Shown here: in pieces, positions 54,090 through 60,786 of the stretch
Layout: each line of letters starts with the position of its first letter
Position numbering within the stretch: position 1 is the first letter of the stretch
Position numbers and translations under genes: made by a program
Assembly: GCF_002797895.1 (NCBI RefSeq)
Contig: NZ_PGES01000001.1
Location: 1,798,001-1,862,000 of the forward strand
From: Janthinobacterium sp. 67
Lineage (GTDB): Bacteria; Pseudomonadota; Gammaproteobacteria; Burkholderiales; Burkholderiaceae_D
Direction of reading: 5' to 3'
DNA: 64,000 nt
Notes under the pieces: model-generated
Database searches by the model: none
The model's input: the letters and a program-made list of their open reading frames with translations, nothing else
What the model was told of the DNA's origin: nothing

Positions 54090-54859
54090 AGCCGCCCATG
54101 TCCGGAAAAAGAATCGCCCTCACCATGCCGCTGTCCCTCATCGCGCTGGCCGTCTGGCTTGGCTTGAGCATGGGCGGCCGCTGGCTGGAAGCCGCCGGCT
54201 ACGCCTTGCCGGGCGCAGCCGTCACCGGCCGTATCGGCCTGTCTTGGGCGCTGGCCGCCCTGTTCGCGCTGGCGCTGCTACTGGCGTCAAGCGGACGCCG
54301 CGAAGCGGGCCTGGGCGCGCCGCAGCCCTGGAAATCGCTGTGGCTCGTCTGCCCTCCCCTGCTGTATGCGCTGCTGATGCTGTTGCTGGCCTGGGCCGGC
54401 GGCTGGCCGCAGCCGCGCGTGCTGCTGATCGTCGCCTGCAATGCGGCGCTGGTGGCCATCTCGGAAGAACTGATGTTCCGCGCCATCTTGCTGCAAGGCA
54501 TGCTGAACCGCTACGCCGTCTGGCCGGCCGTATTGATGTCATCGGCGCTGTTCGGCCTGGCCCATACGGCCAACGGCCTGGCCACGGGCGACGTCAGCGG
54601 CGCCTTGTGGCAAGCCTTGGCCGCCGCCTTGCAGGGCGTCGGCTATGCGGCCATCCGCCTGCGCACCCGCTCGGTATGGCCCATGATCGTCGTGCATGGC
54701 CTGTGGGACTACGCGCTGGTGACGGCCACCTTGCCCAACCCGGCCGAAGACGGCGCATCGATCCTGCCGTACATCGCCCTGCTGGCCGTGCTGCCCCTGT
54801 GCCTGTACGGTGCCTACCTGCTGCGCCCCAGCCAGCGCGCGGCCATCTTGCAAGCATAA
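54086..54859 (+). CDS. CPBP-family intramembrane metalloprotease
   Basis: A 257-residue polytopic membrane protein of the CAAX/CPBP (ABI) family with about seven hydrophobic segments. Catalytic motifs are present: E127-E128-xxx-R132 (SEELMFR), FGLAH with H160, and HGLWD with H204. Such proteases may process prenylated or bacteriocin-like peptides, but the substrate is unknown. It starts inside the end of the cyclase gene (ATGA), so the two are probably one transcript. Confidence 0.92.
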   Translation: MKPPMSGKRIALTMPLSLIALAVWLGLSMGGRWLEAAGYALPGAAVTGRIGLSWALAALFALALLLASSGRREAGLGAPQPWKSLWLVCPPLLYALLMLLLAWAGGWPQPRVLLIVACNAALVAISEELMFRAILLQGMLNRYAVWPAVLMSSALFGLAHTANGLATGDVSGALWQALAAALQGVGYAAIRLRTRSVWPMIVVHGLWDYALVTATLPNPAEDGASILPYIALLAVLPLCLYGAYLLRPSQRAAILQA

Positions 54860-54868
54860 GGAATCCGC

Positions 54869-54985
54869 ATGGCGTTTTTTTCACGTGACTACGAAGTATT
54901 CCTGCTGCTGGCCGCGCCCGATGCGGCGCCGCCGTGGCAGGCGGCGCAATGGACGCGCATCGAATTGACGCCACACCTATCCTGA
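54869..54985 (+). CDS. Possible 38-residue small protein
   Basis: A short open frame (MAFFSRDYEVFLLLAAP..., ending RIELTPHLS) with an AAGGA site six bases upstream. It lies between the CPBP gene and the DUF6624 gene in the same direction. It may be a real small protein or the remnant of a larger gene; no family was recognised. Confidence 0.35.
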   Translation: MAFFSRDYEVFLLLAAPDAAPPWQAAQWTRIELTPHLS

Positions 54986-54995
54986 TCGGACTCCC

Positions 54996-55793
54996 ATGCG
55001 ACACCTGCTTTGCGCCACCCTGCTCTGCTTCAGCAACCATGCGGGCGCCTTCGAACTGAGCGGCGCCATCCGCAGCAACGGCGCGCCGCTGCCGCCCGCC
55101 ATCAGCATCATTGCCGAGCGCATGCACGGCGAGCCGCAGATACATGGCACGGTCGAGAACGGCCGTTACCGCATCGACGTGCCGGAAAACACCTTGCTGG
55201 CGCTGGTCGTGCGGGCGCCGCAATGGGAGGCGGAACCGAGACTCATCCACGACGCTGCCACGGCAGGCGCGCCGGATATCCTGCTGTATCGGACGGCGGT
55301 GCCGGAAGCGGCGCTGGCGCAGGAATTGCTGGCCATGGAAAAGGAAGACGTGGCCGCACGCACGGATTGGCCGGCGACAGGTGTCGACCTGCAGGCACGG
55401 CAGCGCATGCGCGAGACGGATGCGAGGAACGAAGCGCGGCTGCGCCACATCATCGCCAGCAAGGGATGGCCCACGCAAACAATGGTCGGTTACAAGGCGG
55501 CGGCCAGCGCATGGCTGATCGCCCAGCATGGATCAAGTGCCTTCCTCAAAAGCAGCCTGGTGCTGATGCGCACGGCGGCCGCGCAAGGTGAAATCACGCC
55601 GTCCAGGCTGGCCCTGACGATCGACCGCGACTTGACCAATGACAAACTGCCGCAGCTGTACGGCAGCCAGTTCCAGACGGGCAGCGACGGCAAGAGCGTC
55701 GCTTTCCCCATCGCCGATCCGCAGCATCTGGAGCAGCGCCGCGCCAGCGTGGGACTGGAGCCGTTTGCACAGTACCGGCAATTCTTCGAATAG
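54996..55793 (+). CDS. Exported DUF6624-domain protein
   Basis: A 265-residue protein with a signal peptide (about 1-18, MRHLLCATLLCFSNHAGA). It has a beta-rich N-terminal part (about 19-100) and a DUF6624-like region (about 120-262) with NEARLRHIIASKGWPTQTMVGYKAASAWLIAQHG, a Gln/Tyr-containing PQLYGSQFQTG and C-terminal RRASVGLEPFAQYRQFF. The biochemical role of this family is unknown. The start at 54996 follows a weak purine tract. Confidence 0.82.
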   Translation: MRHLLCATLLCFSNHAGAFELSGAIRSNGAPLPPAISIIAERMHGEPQIHGTVENGRYRIDVPENTLLALVVRAPQWEAEPRLIHDAATAGAPDILLYRTAVPEAALAQELLAMEKEDVAARTDWPATGVDLQARQRMRETDARNEARLRHIIASKGWPTQTMVGYKAAASAWLIAQHGSSAFLKSSLVLMRTAAAQGEITPSRLALTIDRDLTNDKLPQLYGSQFQTGSDGKSVAFPIADPQHLEQRRASVGLEPFAQYRQFFE

Positions 55794-55917
55794 GCACCGG
55801 CATTGACAAGGCCGCCCATCGCATGGCATCGTAACGCCATGCAATCGCCATTCCCTCCCCTGCCCACCATTATTGCCGCCATTCCAACGATGGTGGCTTA
55901 GCAGCAGTGTGATTGCC

Positions 55918-55940
55918 AAAGCCGCCTGCAAGGCGGCTTT
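55918..55940. terminator. Hairpin after DUF6624 gene
   Basis: Perfect 9-base stem AAAGCCGCC/GGCGGCTTT with loop TGCAA, 125 bases after the DUF6624 stop and 60 bases before the kinase gene. Only three Ts follow, so efficiency is uncertain. Confidence 0.5.
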
Positions 55941-55999
55941 GATGTGCAATCACTGGTCAAACCGTCTCGCAGGCTTCATTTCTTTTTTAGCGAGCGACC

Positions 56000-56506
56000 A
56001 TGACCCCGACTTCCAGCACCGACGCTGCCCCCACCCTGCACCTCGTCTGCGGCAAGATAGCCTCCGGAAAATCCACTTTGACCAGCCAGCTTGCGCACGC
56101 GCCGCACACGGTGCGCATCAGCGAAGACACTTTATTGGCGCAGCTGTATCCGGGCCAGATCGCCAGCCTGGCCGATTACGTGGCGTGCGCGGCGCGGCTG
56201 CGCGCGGCCATCGCCCCCTTGGCCCTGCAGATGCTGTGGGCGGGCGTGTCCGTCGTGCTCGACTTCCCGGCAAATACGCCGGCCAGCCGCGCCTGGATGC
56301 GCGCACTGTTCCAGCAGGCGGGCACGCCGCATGTGCTCCATTACCTCGACGTTTCGGACGAAGAATGCAAGGCGCGCTTGCGCCAGCGCAATGAAAGCGG
56401 GCTGCACCCGTTCTCCACCAGCGACGCGCAATTTGATGACATCACGCGCCACTTCGTGCCGCCCGACTCTTCGGAAGGCTTTCACATCGTGCGGATTGCC
56501 GCTTAA
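56000..56506 (+). CDS. P-loop ATP-binding kinase-like protein (AAA_33 type)
   Basis: A 168-residue small P-loop protein. Walker A is G18-K-I-A-S-G-K24-S-T; a VSVVLDFPANTPASRAWMR strand may supply the Walker B aspartate; LDVSDEECKARLRQRN is a lid-type region. It resembles small zeta-toxin/AAA_33 kinases that phosphorylate nucleosides, sugars or antibiotics; the substrate is unknown. No antitoxin-like partner is adjacent. Its last four bases overlap the convergent dehydrogenase gene. Confidence 0.85.
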   Translation: MTPTSSTDAAPTLHLVCGKIASGKSTLTSQLAHAPHTVRISEDTLLAQLYPGQIASLADYVACAARLRAAIAPLALQMLWAGVSVVLDFPANTPASRAWMRALFQQAGTPHVLHYLDVSDEECKARLRQRNESGLHPFSTSDAQFDDITRHFVPPDSSEGFHIVRIAA

Positions 56507-57648
56507 AACGTGCCCGGCAGCAGGATCTTTTTATCCACCTGCTGCAAGTCGCGCAAGCCGCAGAACGCCATCGTCAAGTCGAGCTCGTTGCGGATGATGT
56601 CCAGGCATTTGCTCACGCCCGGCCCGCCCATGGCGCCCAGGCCGTATAAAAACGGGCGGCCGATGTACACGCCTTTCGCGCCCAGGGCCACGGCCTTGAT
56701 CACGTCCTGGCCCGAGCGGATGCCGCCGTCCATGTGCACTTCGATCTGGCTGCCGACGGCGTCGACGATGGCGGGCAAGGCTTCGATCGACGATTGCGCG
56801 CCGTCGAGCTGGCGCCCGCCGTGGTTCGAGACGATCAGCGCGTCGGCGCCGCTTGCCACGGCCAGGCGCGCGTCTTCCGGGTCCATGATGCCCTTGATGA
56901 TCAGTTTCCCGCCCCAGCGCCGCTTGATCCATTCCACGTCGGCCCACGACAGGCTCAGGTCGAACTGCTGCTGCGTCCAGGCCGACAGCGACGACATGTC
57001 GGAGACGGACGTGGCGTGGCCGACGATGTTGCCAAAACCGCGGCGCTTCGTGCCCAGCATGCCCGCCACCCAGCGCGGCTTGGTGGCCATGTTGAGGATG
57101 TTGGGAATGGTGAGTTTGGGCGGCGCCGACAGGCCGTTGCGCAAGTCCTTGTGGCGCTGGCCCAGCACCTGCAAGTCCAGGGTCAATACCAGCGCGCCGC
57201 ACTTGGCCGCCTTGGCGCGGTCGATCAGGCGGTTGATGAATTCGCGGTCCTTCATCACGTACAACTGGAACCAGAACGGTTTCGTCGTGTTCGCCGCCAC
57301 GTCCTCGATCGAGCAGATACTCATGGTCGACAGAGTGAATGGCACGCCGAATTTTTCTGCCGCCTGGGCCGCGAGGATTTCGCCATCGGCATGCTGCATG
57401 CCCGTCAAGCCCGTGGGCGACAGGGCTACCGGCATCGATACGTGCTGGCCCACCATGGTCGAAGCCAGGCTGCGGTTTTCCAGGTTGACGGCCACGCGCT
57501 GGCGGAATTTGATCTTCGCGAAATCGCTATTGTTGGCACGGTACGTCGATTCCGTCCAGGAGCCGGAATCGGCGTAGTCGTAAAACATGCGCGGCACCCG
57601 TTTCTGGGCCAGCACGCGCAAGTCTTCGATGCTGGTGATGATACTCAT
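56503..57648 (-). CDS. lldD: FMN-dependent alpha-hydroxyacid dehydrogenase (L-lactate dehydrogenase-like)
   Basis: A 381-residue-class FMN enzyme of the lactate/glycolate oxidase family. It starts MSIITSIEDLRVLAQKRVPRMFYDYADSGSW; the FMN/substrate residues lie in SPTGLTGMQHADGE, LVLTLDLQVLGQRHKD, the catalytic His in SNHGGRQLDG, and MDGGIRSGQDVIKAVALGA. It is most like respiratory L-lactate dehydrogenases, but other 2-hydroxyacids are possible, so the symbol is tentative. The ATG at 57648 has GAGGAAA. It follows the PhyH gene by about 80 bases on the same strand. Confidence 0.88.
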   Translation of the reverse strand: MSIITSIEDLRVLAQKRVPRMFYDYADSGSWTESTYRANNSDFAKIKFRQRVAVNLENRSLASTMVGQHVSMPVALSPTGLTGMQHADGEILAAQAAEKFGVPFTLSTMSICSIEDVAANTTKPFWFQLYVMKDREFINRLIDRAKAAKCGALVLTLDLQVLGQRHKDLRNGLSAPPKLTIPNILNMATKPRWVAGMLGTKRRGFGNIVGHATSVSDMSSLSAWTQQQFDLSLSWADVEWIKRRWGGKLIIKGIMDPEDARLAVASGADALIVSNHGGRQLDGAQSSIEALPAIVDAVGSQIEVHMDGGIRSGQDVIKAVALGAKGVYIGRPFLYGLGAMGGPGVSKCLDIIRNELDLTMAFCGLRDLQQVDKKILLPGTF

Positions 57649-57727
57649 GCGTTTCCTCGGTCGATGGCAAGTCAAGCCATGATCGTGCATTTGCCTGTAA
57701 TTGTCTATCCGGCAGGCAATGCCACGC

Positions 57728-58684
57728 TTACCAGGCGCGCGCGCCGAGGATCTTCTCGCCCAGTTCCGTCAACTGCGCCTGCGGATAGCGCAGTTTTTCC
57801 TTTTCCTCGGGGTCGCCGGGAAACGCATAGCCTTGCGGCGCGCTGCGCTCGCGCCAGCTTTGCACGCGCCAGTCGCGCAGCGACTGATTGTCTTCCTGCG
57901 CCGGCGTAAAGGAGATGTATTGCGCCAGGCGCACCTGGTCCGTCGACGTGTTCGGGCGGATGCCGTGCGCCAGCAGGCTGTTGAAAATCAGCAGCTCTCC
58001 TTTCTTCATGGCGATGAATTCCATCGGATACGGCACCGTCGCCAGGTCCGGCTGCCATGGATTGCGGTCCGCCGGCACGGTCTTGCGCCACGCCAGCAAG
58101 TTGTTGAACAGTTCCGGGTAGCATTGAAAACCGCCGCTCTCGGGCGAGGTATCGGACAGGGCCAGCACGCCTTGCACGTTGACGGGCAGCGGGTCGAGCG
58201 TCGTGTCGGCATCCCAGTGGATGAAGCCGCCAAACTTGCGCTTGCCATTGTTGGGCGTGTTCAGGTTGGCGCGGTCAATCGTCACCCACAAATCCTGACG
58301 GTCCCAGATGTCGACAAAGGCATCGTAGACGCGCCGGGTCTGGCGGTTATCCCACAGGGTCTGGTTGTGATAGGCCTCGACCATGCCGGAACCGTTGAGT
58401 TCCTTCATCGCGTGGTCGCGCAGCTGGTCCCGGTTCCAGGTGGAAGCATCTTGCTGGTCGAGTCCCTGAAATTCCCACAGGAAATCGGTCGTGCGGCGCA
58501 CCTGCTCTGGCGAGACGGCATCCTTGACGATGACGTAGCCGTAGGTTTGCCAGTGCAAGAAATCGCTGTCGGACAGCACGCGCAGCGGCAGCTGTTTCCG
58601 GATGTCGCGCAACTGGGTTTGTTCCGTGTAGGCCACGGACGGGTTGCCGGGACGGTCTTCGCCGTACTGATATCGGTCTTGCAT
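57728..58684 (-). CDS. Phytanoyl-CoA dioxygenase (PhyH) family protein
   Basis: A 318-residue Fe(II)/2-oxoglutarate-dependent oxygenase. The iron triad is visible as H156-W-D158 (GGFIHWDAD) and H240 (SLLAHGIRPN), with R252 (DQVRLAQY) placed for 2-oxoglutarate. Full length for the family. The substrate is unknown; relatives hydroxylate small amino acids, ectoine or lipids. It is divergent from an AraC-type regulator with a 115-base control region, which suggests substrate-induced expression. Confidence 0.9.
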   Translation of the reverse strand: MQDRYQYGEDRPGNPSVAYTEQTQLRDIRKQLPLRVLSDSDFLHWQTYGYVIVKDAVSPEQVRRTTDFLWEFQGLDQQDASTWNRDQLRDHAMKELNGSGMVEAYHNQTLWDNRQTRRVYDAFVDIWDRQDLWVTIDRANLNTPNNGKRKFGGFIHWDADTTLDPLPVNVQGVLALSDTSPESGGFQCYPELFNNLLAWRKTVPADRNPWQPDLATVPYPMEFIAMKKGELLIFNSLLAHGIRPNTSTDQVRLAQYISFTPAQEDNQSLRDWRVQSWRERSAPQGYAFPGDPEEKEKLRYPQAQLTELGEKILGARAW

Positions 58685-58799
58685 CGCTGTCTCCTGTGTT
58701 GGTGTGAGACAGATTGTGCTACGCCGGTGCCGTGTAAAATGCGTGCGCAGCGACCAATACTGATACTATCCTGACTATCCATCATCTTAAAACGTCACG

Positions 58800-59675
58800 A
58801 TGACGCCTTTATTCGAACAAGTCACGATCCCGACGGGCCACTCCTGGGGCTTGCTGTGGCGCGAACTCGATGCCATTCCCTTCATCTGGCATTACCACCC
58901 GCAATTCGAGCTGACCCTGACCGTGAATGCGCGGGGACAGCGCTACATCGGCGACCATCTGGGCGACTTCGAACCGGGCGACCTGGTGCTGCTGGGGCCG
59001 AATTTGCCGCACACGTGGTCGGCCAGCGAGCGCATCGACAGCGCGCAACCGATGCTGGCCGTCGTCGTGTGGTTTTCGCTCGAGTGGGTGGAACAGCTGG
59101 CCGCCTGTTTTCCGGAATTGCACAGCGTGCGGCAGCTGGCGGCCCGCGCCGGCCCGGCCCTGCATTTTTCAGCGGACACGAGCGCACGCTGCGCCCATCA
59201 ACTGCTGCAGCTGAATGCCCTGCCCGTGCCGCAGCGCCTGCCGCTGCTGCTCGACGTGCTGCTGGACCTGGCGGGCGATGGCGCCGCGCGGCCGTTGGCC
59301 TCGACAGCGCAGGCGCCGGTGCATGCCGATGGGCAGCAAAAGCGCATGGCAATCGTGTTTGACTTCATGCACGCACATTTCCGGGAAGAGATCGCACTGG
59401 AAACCCTGGCGCAGCGGGCGGCCCTGTCGCTGGGCGCGTTTCACCGCTGTTTCAAGCGCCACGCGCATTGCACGCCGGGCGAGTATCTGGCGCGGCTGCG
59501 CATCGGGCGCGCCTGCCAGCAGCTGATCGAGAGCAATCTCGCCATTGCCGTCATCGCGCAAGAGGCGGGCTACCGCAACCTCGCGCATTTCAACCGCCAG
59601 TTCCGTGCCGCCAAGCACGTGACGCCGCGCGCGTTTCGCCTGCAATACCGGCGCGGTCCCAACGACCTGTCGTAA
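58800..59675 (+). CDS. AraC-family transcriptional regulator
   Basis: A 291-residue regulator. The N-terminal cupin-type sensor (about 10-110) contains FIWHYHPQFELTLTVNARGQRYIGDHLGDFEPGDLVLLGPNLPHTW. The C-terminal double helix-turn-helix (about 190-285) has IALETLAQRAALSLGAFHRCFKRH and AVIAQEAGYRNLAHFNRQFRAAKHVTPRAFR. Divergent from the PhyH gene, its likely target. ATG at 58800. Confidence 0.93.
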   Translation: MTPLFEQVTIPTGHSWGLLWRELDAIPFIWHYHPQFELTLTVNARGQRYIGDHLGDFEPGDLVLLGPNLPHTWSASERIDSAQPMLAVVVWFSLEWVEQLAACFPELHSVRQLAARAGPALHFSADTSARCAHQLLQLNALPVPQRLPLLLDVLLDLAGDGAARPLASTAQAPVHADGQQKRMAIVFDFMHAHFREEIALETLAQRAALSLGAFHRCFKRHAHCTPGEYLARLRIGRACQQLIESNLAIAVIAQEAGYRNLAHFNRQFRAAKHVTPRAFRLQYRRGPNDLS

Positions 59676-59690
59676 AGCCGTTCGGAAACG

Positions 59691-59723
59691 AAAAAGGGGA
59701 TCAGATTTTACAATCTGACCCCC
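59691..59723 (-). terminator. Intrinsic terminator after tRNA-Arg copy 1
   Basis: On the minus strand: GGGGTCAGATT, loop GTAA, then AATCTGATCCCC followed by TTTTT, an 11-base stem with one bulged base. It lies eight bases past the end of the last tRNA and can also end the convergent araC transcript. Confidence 0.82.
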
Positions 59724-59730
59724 AATATTC

Positions 59731-59807
59731 TGGTGCGGCTGGCAGGAATTGAACCCACGACCCCTTGGTTCGTAGCCAAGTACTCTATCCAGCTGAGCTA
59801 CAGCCGC
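59731..59807 (-). tRNA. tRNA-Arg(ACG), copy 1
   Basis: A 77-base tRNA with encoded CCA end. The anticodon loop CTACGAA sits in a TTGG/CCAA stem; the T-arm contains GGGTTCAATTCC. The acceptor GCGGCTG pairs with CAGCCGC. It is the last of four identical copies in reading direction and lies beyond an internal terminator. Confidence 0.97.
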
Positions 59808-59923
59808 CTAAGACAAGATTATAGCAGGGCTTCGCAGAATGGCAAAGGGCGTCGTGCGGATATTTCACAATTGCCCAGACTGCCAGCGTGGTCGCTGCCA
59901 AGGCACCGTCAGGACGAAAAAAA

Positions 59924-59952
59924 ACCCGGAAAGCGAACTTTCCGGGTTTTTT
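59924..59952. terminator. Strong bidirectional terminator between tRNA-Arg copies 2 and 1
   Basis: Perfect 10-base stem ACCCGGAAAG/CTTTCCGGGT with CGAA loop, flanked by an A-run and a T-run. It lies downstream of copy 2 on the minus strand, so copy 1 may be read by leak-through or from its own promoter. Confidence 0.88.
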
Positions 59953-59967
59953 CACTACTGCTGATAC

Positions 59968-60044
59968 TGGTGCGGCTGGCAGGAATTGAACCCACGACCC
60001 CTTGGTTCGTAGCCAAGTACTCTATCCAGCTGAGCTACAGCCGC
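59968..60044 (-). tRNA. tRNA-Arg(ACG), copy 2
   Basis: Identical 77-base tRNA-Arg with encoded CCA. Separated from copy 3 by 78 bases and from copy 1 by 160 bases holding a terminator. Confidence 0.97.
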
Positions 60045-60122
60045 AAACTCTGACACACTTCGCCGGACGGCGCGAAGCTTGAAACTTTCATCAAGACGAA
60101 GCAAACTTCATCTTGGCAATAC

Positions 60123-60199
60123 TGGTGCGGCTGGCAGGAATTGAACCCACGACCCCTTGGTTCGTAGCCAAGTACTCTATCCAGCTGAGCTACAGCCGC
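60123..60199 (-). tRNA. tRNA-Arg(ACG), copy 3
   Basis: Identical 77-base tRNA-Arg with encoded CCA. Spacers on either side (78 and 82 bases) are unrelated to each other, so only the tRNA itself is repeated. Confidence 0.97.
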
Positions 60200-60281
60200 A
60201 AAACTTCTACAACATTCCATTAACAACATGGAGGTGAAACTTGTTACAACAAAACCAGGCAAAGTCTGATTTTCAGTATTC

Positions 60282-60358
60282 TGGTGCGGCTGGCAGGAAT
60301 TGAACCCACGACCCCTTGGTTCGTAGCCAAGTACTCTATCCAGCTGAGCTACAGCCGC
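60282..60358 (-). tRNA. tRNA-Arg(ACG), copy 4 (first in transcription order)
   Basis: Identical 77-base tRNA-Arg with encoded CCA. It is the promoter-proximal copy; a TATAAT box lies 11 bases upstream of the mature 5' end. Confidence 0.97.
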
Positions 60359-60368
60359 GCAGGCAAAC

Positions 60369-60397
60369 ATTATAGCGTATTCATTTCGCTTTGAAAA
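60369..60397 (-). promoter_or_regulatory. Promoter of the tRNA-Arg array
   Basis: On the minus strand the -10 is a perfect TATAAT (60369-60374); 17 bases upstream lies TTTTCA (60392-60397), a weak -35. The implied transcript start is a few bases ahead of tRNA copy 4. Confidence 0.7.
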
Positions 60398-60786
60398 GTT
60401 CGATTTTTCAATCGCTTAGCTGATTTTGCAGAATACCGCCCCGCATGATCGACTACCTTTTCACTGCCAAAAAGCTTGCGCCTTTTTATCGGTGGACACT
60501 TCCGCTTTCACGGTGACGCCCAGCGAATCGAGAAGTTGCTGTCTCGAAAGAAGCGGGATTATAGGGACTGCTTTCCCGCCTGTCCAGTGCTATCTGCAGG
60601 CGGCGCGCAAGCGTGCGGTGGCGGTACGCCGCTTGGGGCTACAATACCAGCCAGACGGGGGCGCTTGTGCCCCCCCCTGATGCATGACGGCGGGCACTTC
60701 CATCATGACCCATTTAACTGAGCTTAGCGGCGGCGGCCCGGCGGGGCAAGAGCCCGTGCGGCAGACTCACTGTTGCAGGATTTCCG
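60398..60786. other. Non-coding stretch between tRNA promoter and hybrid kinase
   Basis: About 390 bases with no convincing gene. An 84-codon open frame (60426-60680) lacks a ribosome site, a family or codon bias. The last part should hold the kinase promoter; a TACAAT at about 60638 could be a -10 but has no good -35 partner. Confidence 0.5.

Noticed and set aside
56000..56506. Zeta-type toxin of a toxin-antitoxin pair
   Set aside because: A Walker A motif is present, but no antitoxin gene is adjacent and the toxin-specific motifs are not evident.
59731..60358. Regular 77-base repeats that look like a CRISPR array
   Set aside because: Each repeat folds as tRNA-Arg(ACG) with CCA, and spacers vary from 78 to 160 bases.
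60426..60680. 84-codon open frame between tRNA array and kinase
   Set aside because: No ribosome site, no family, poor codon bias, and it spans probable promoter DNA.
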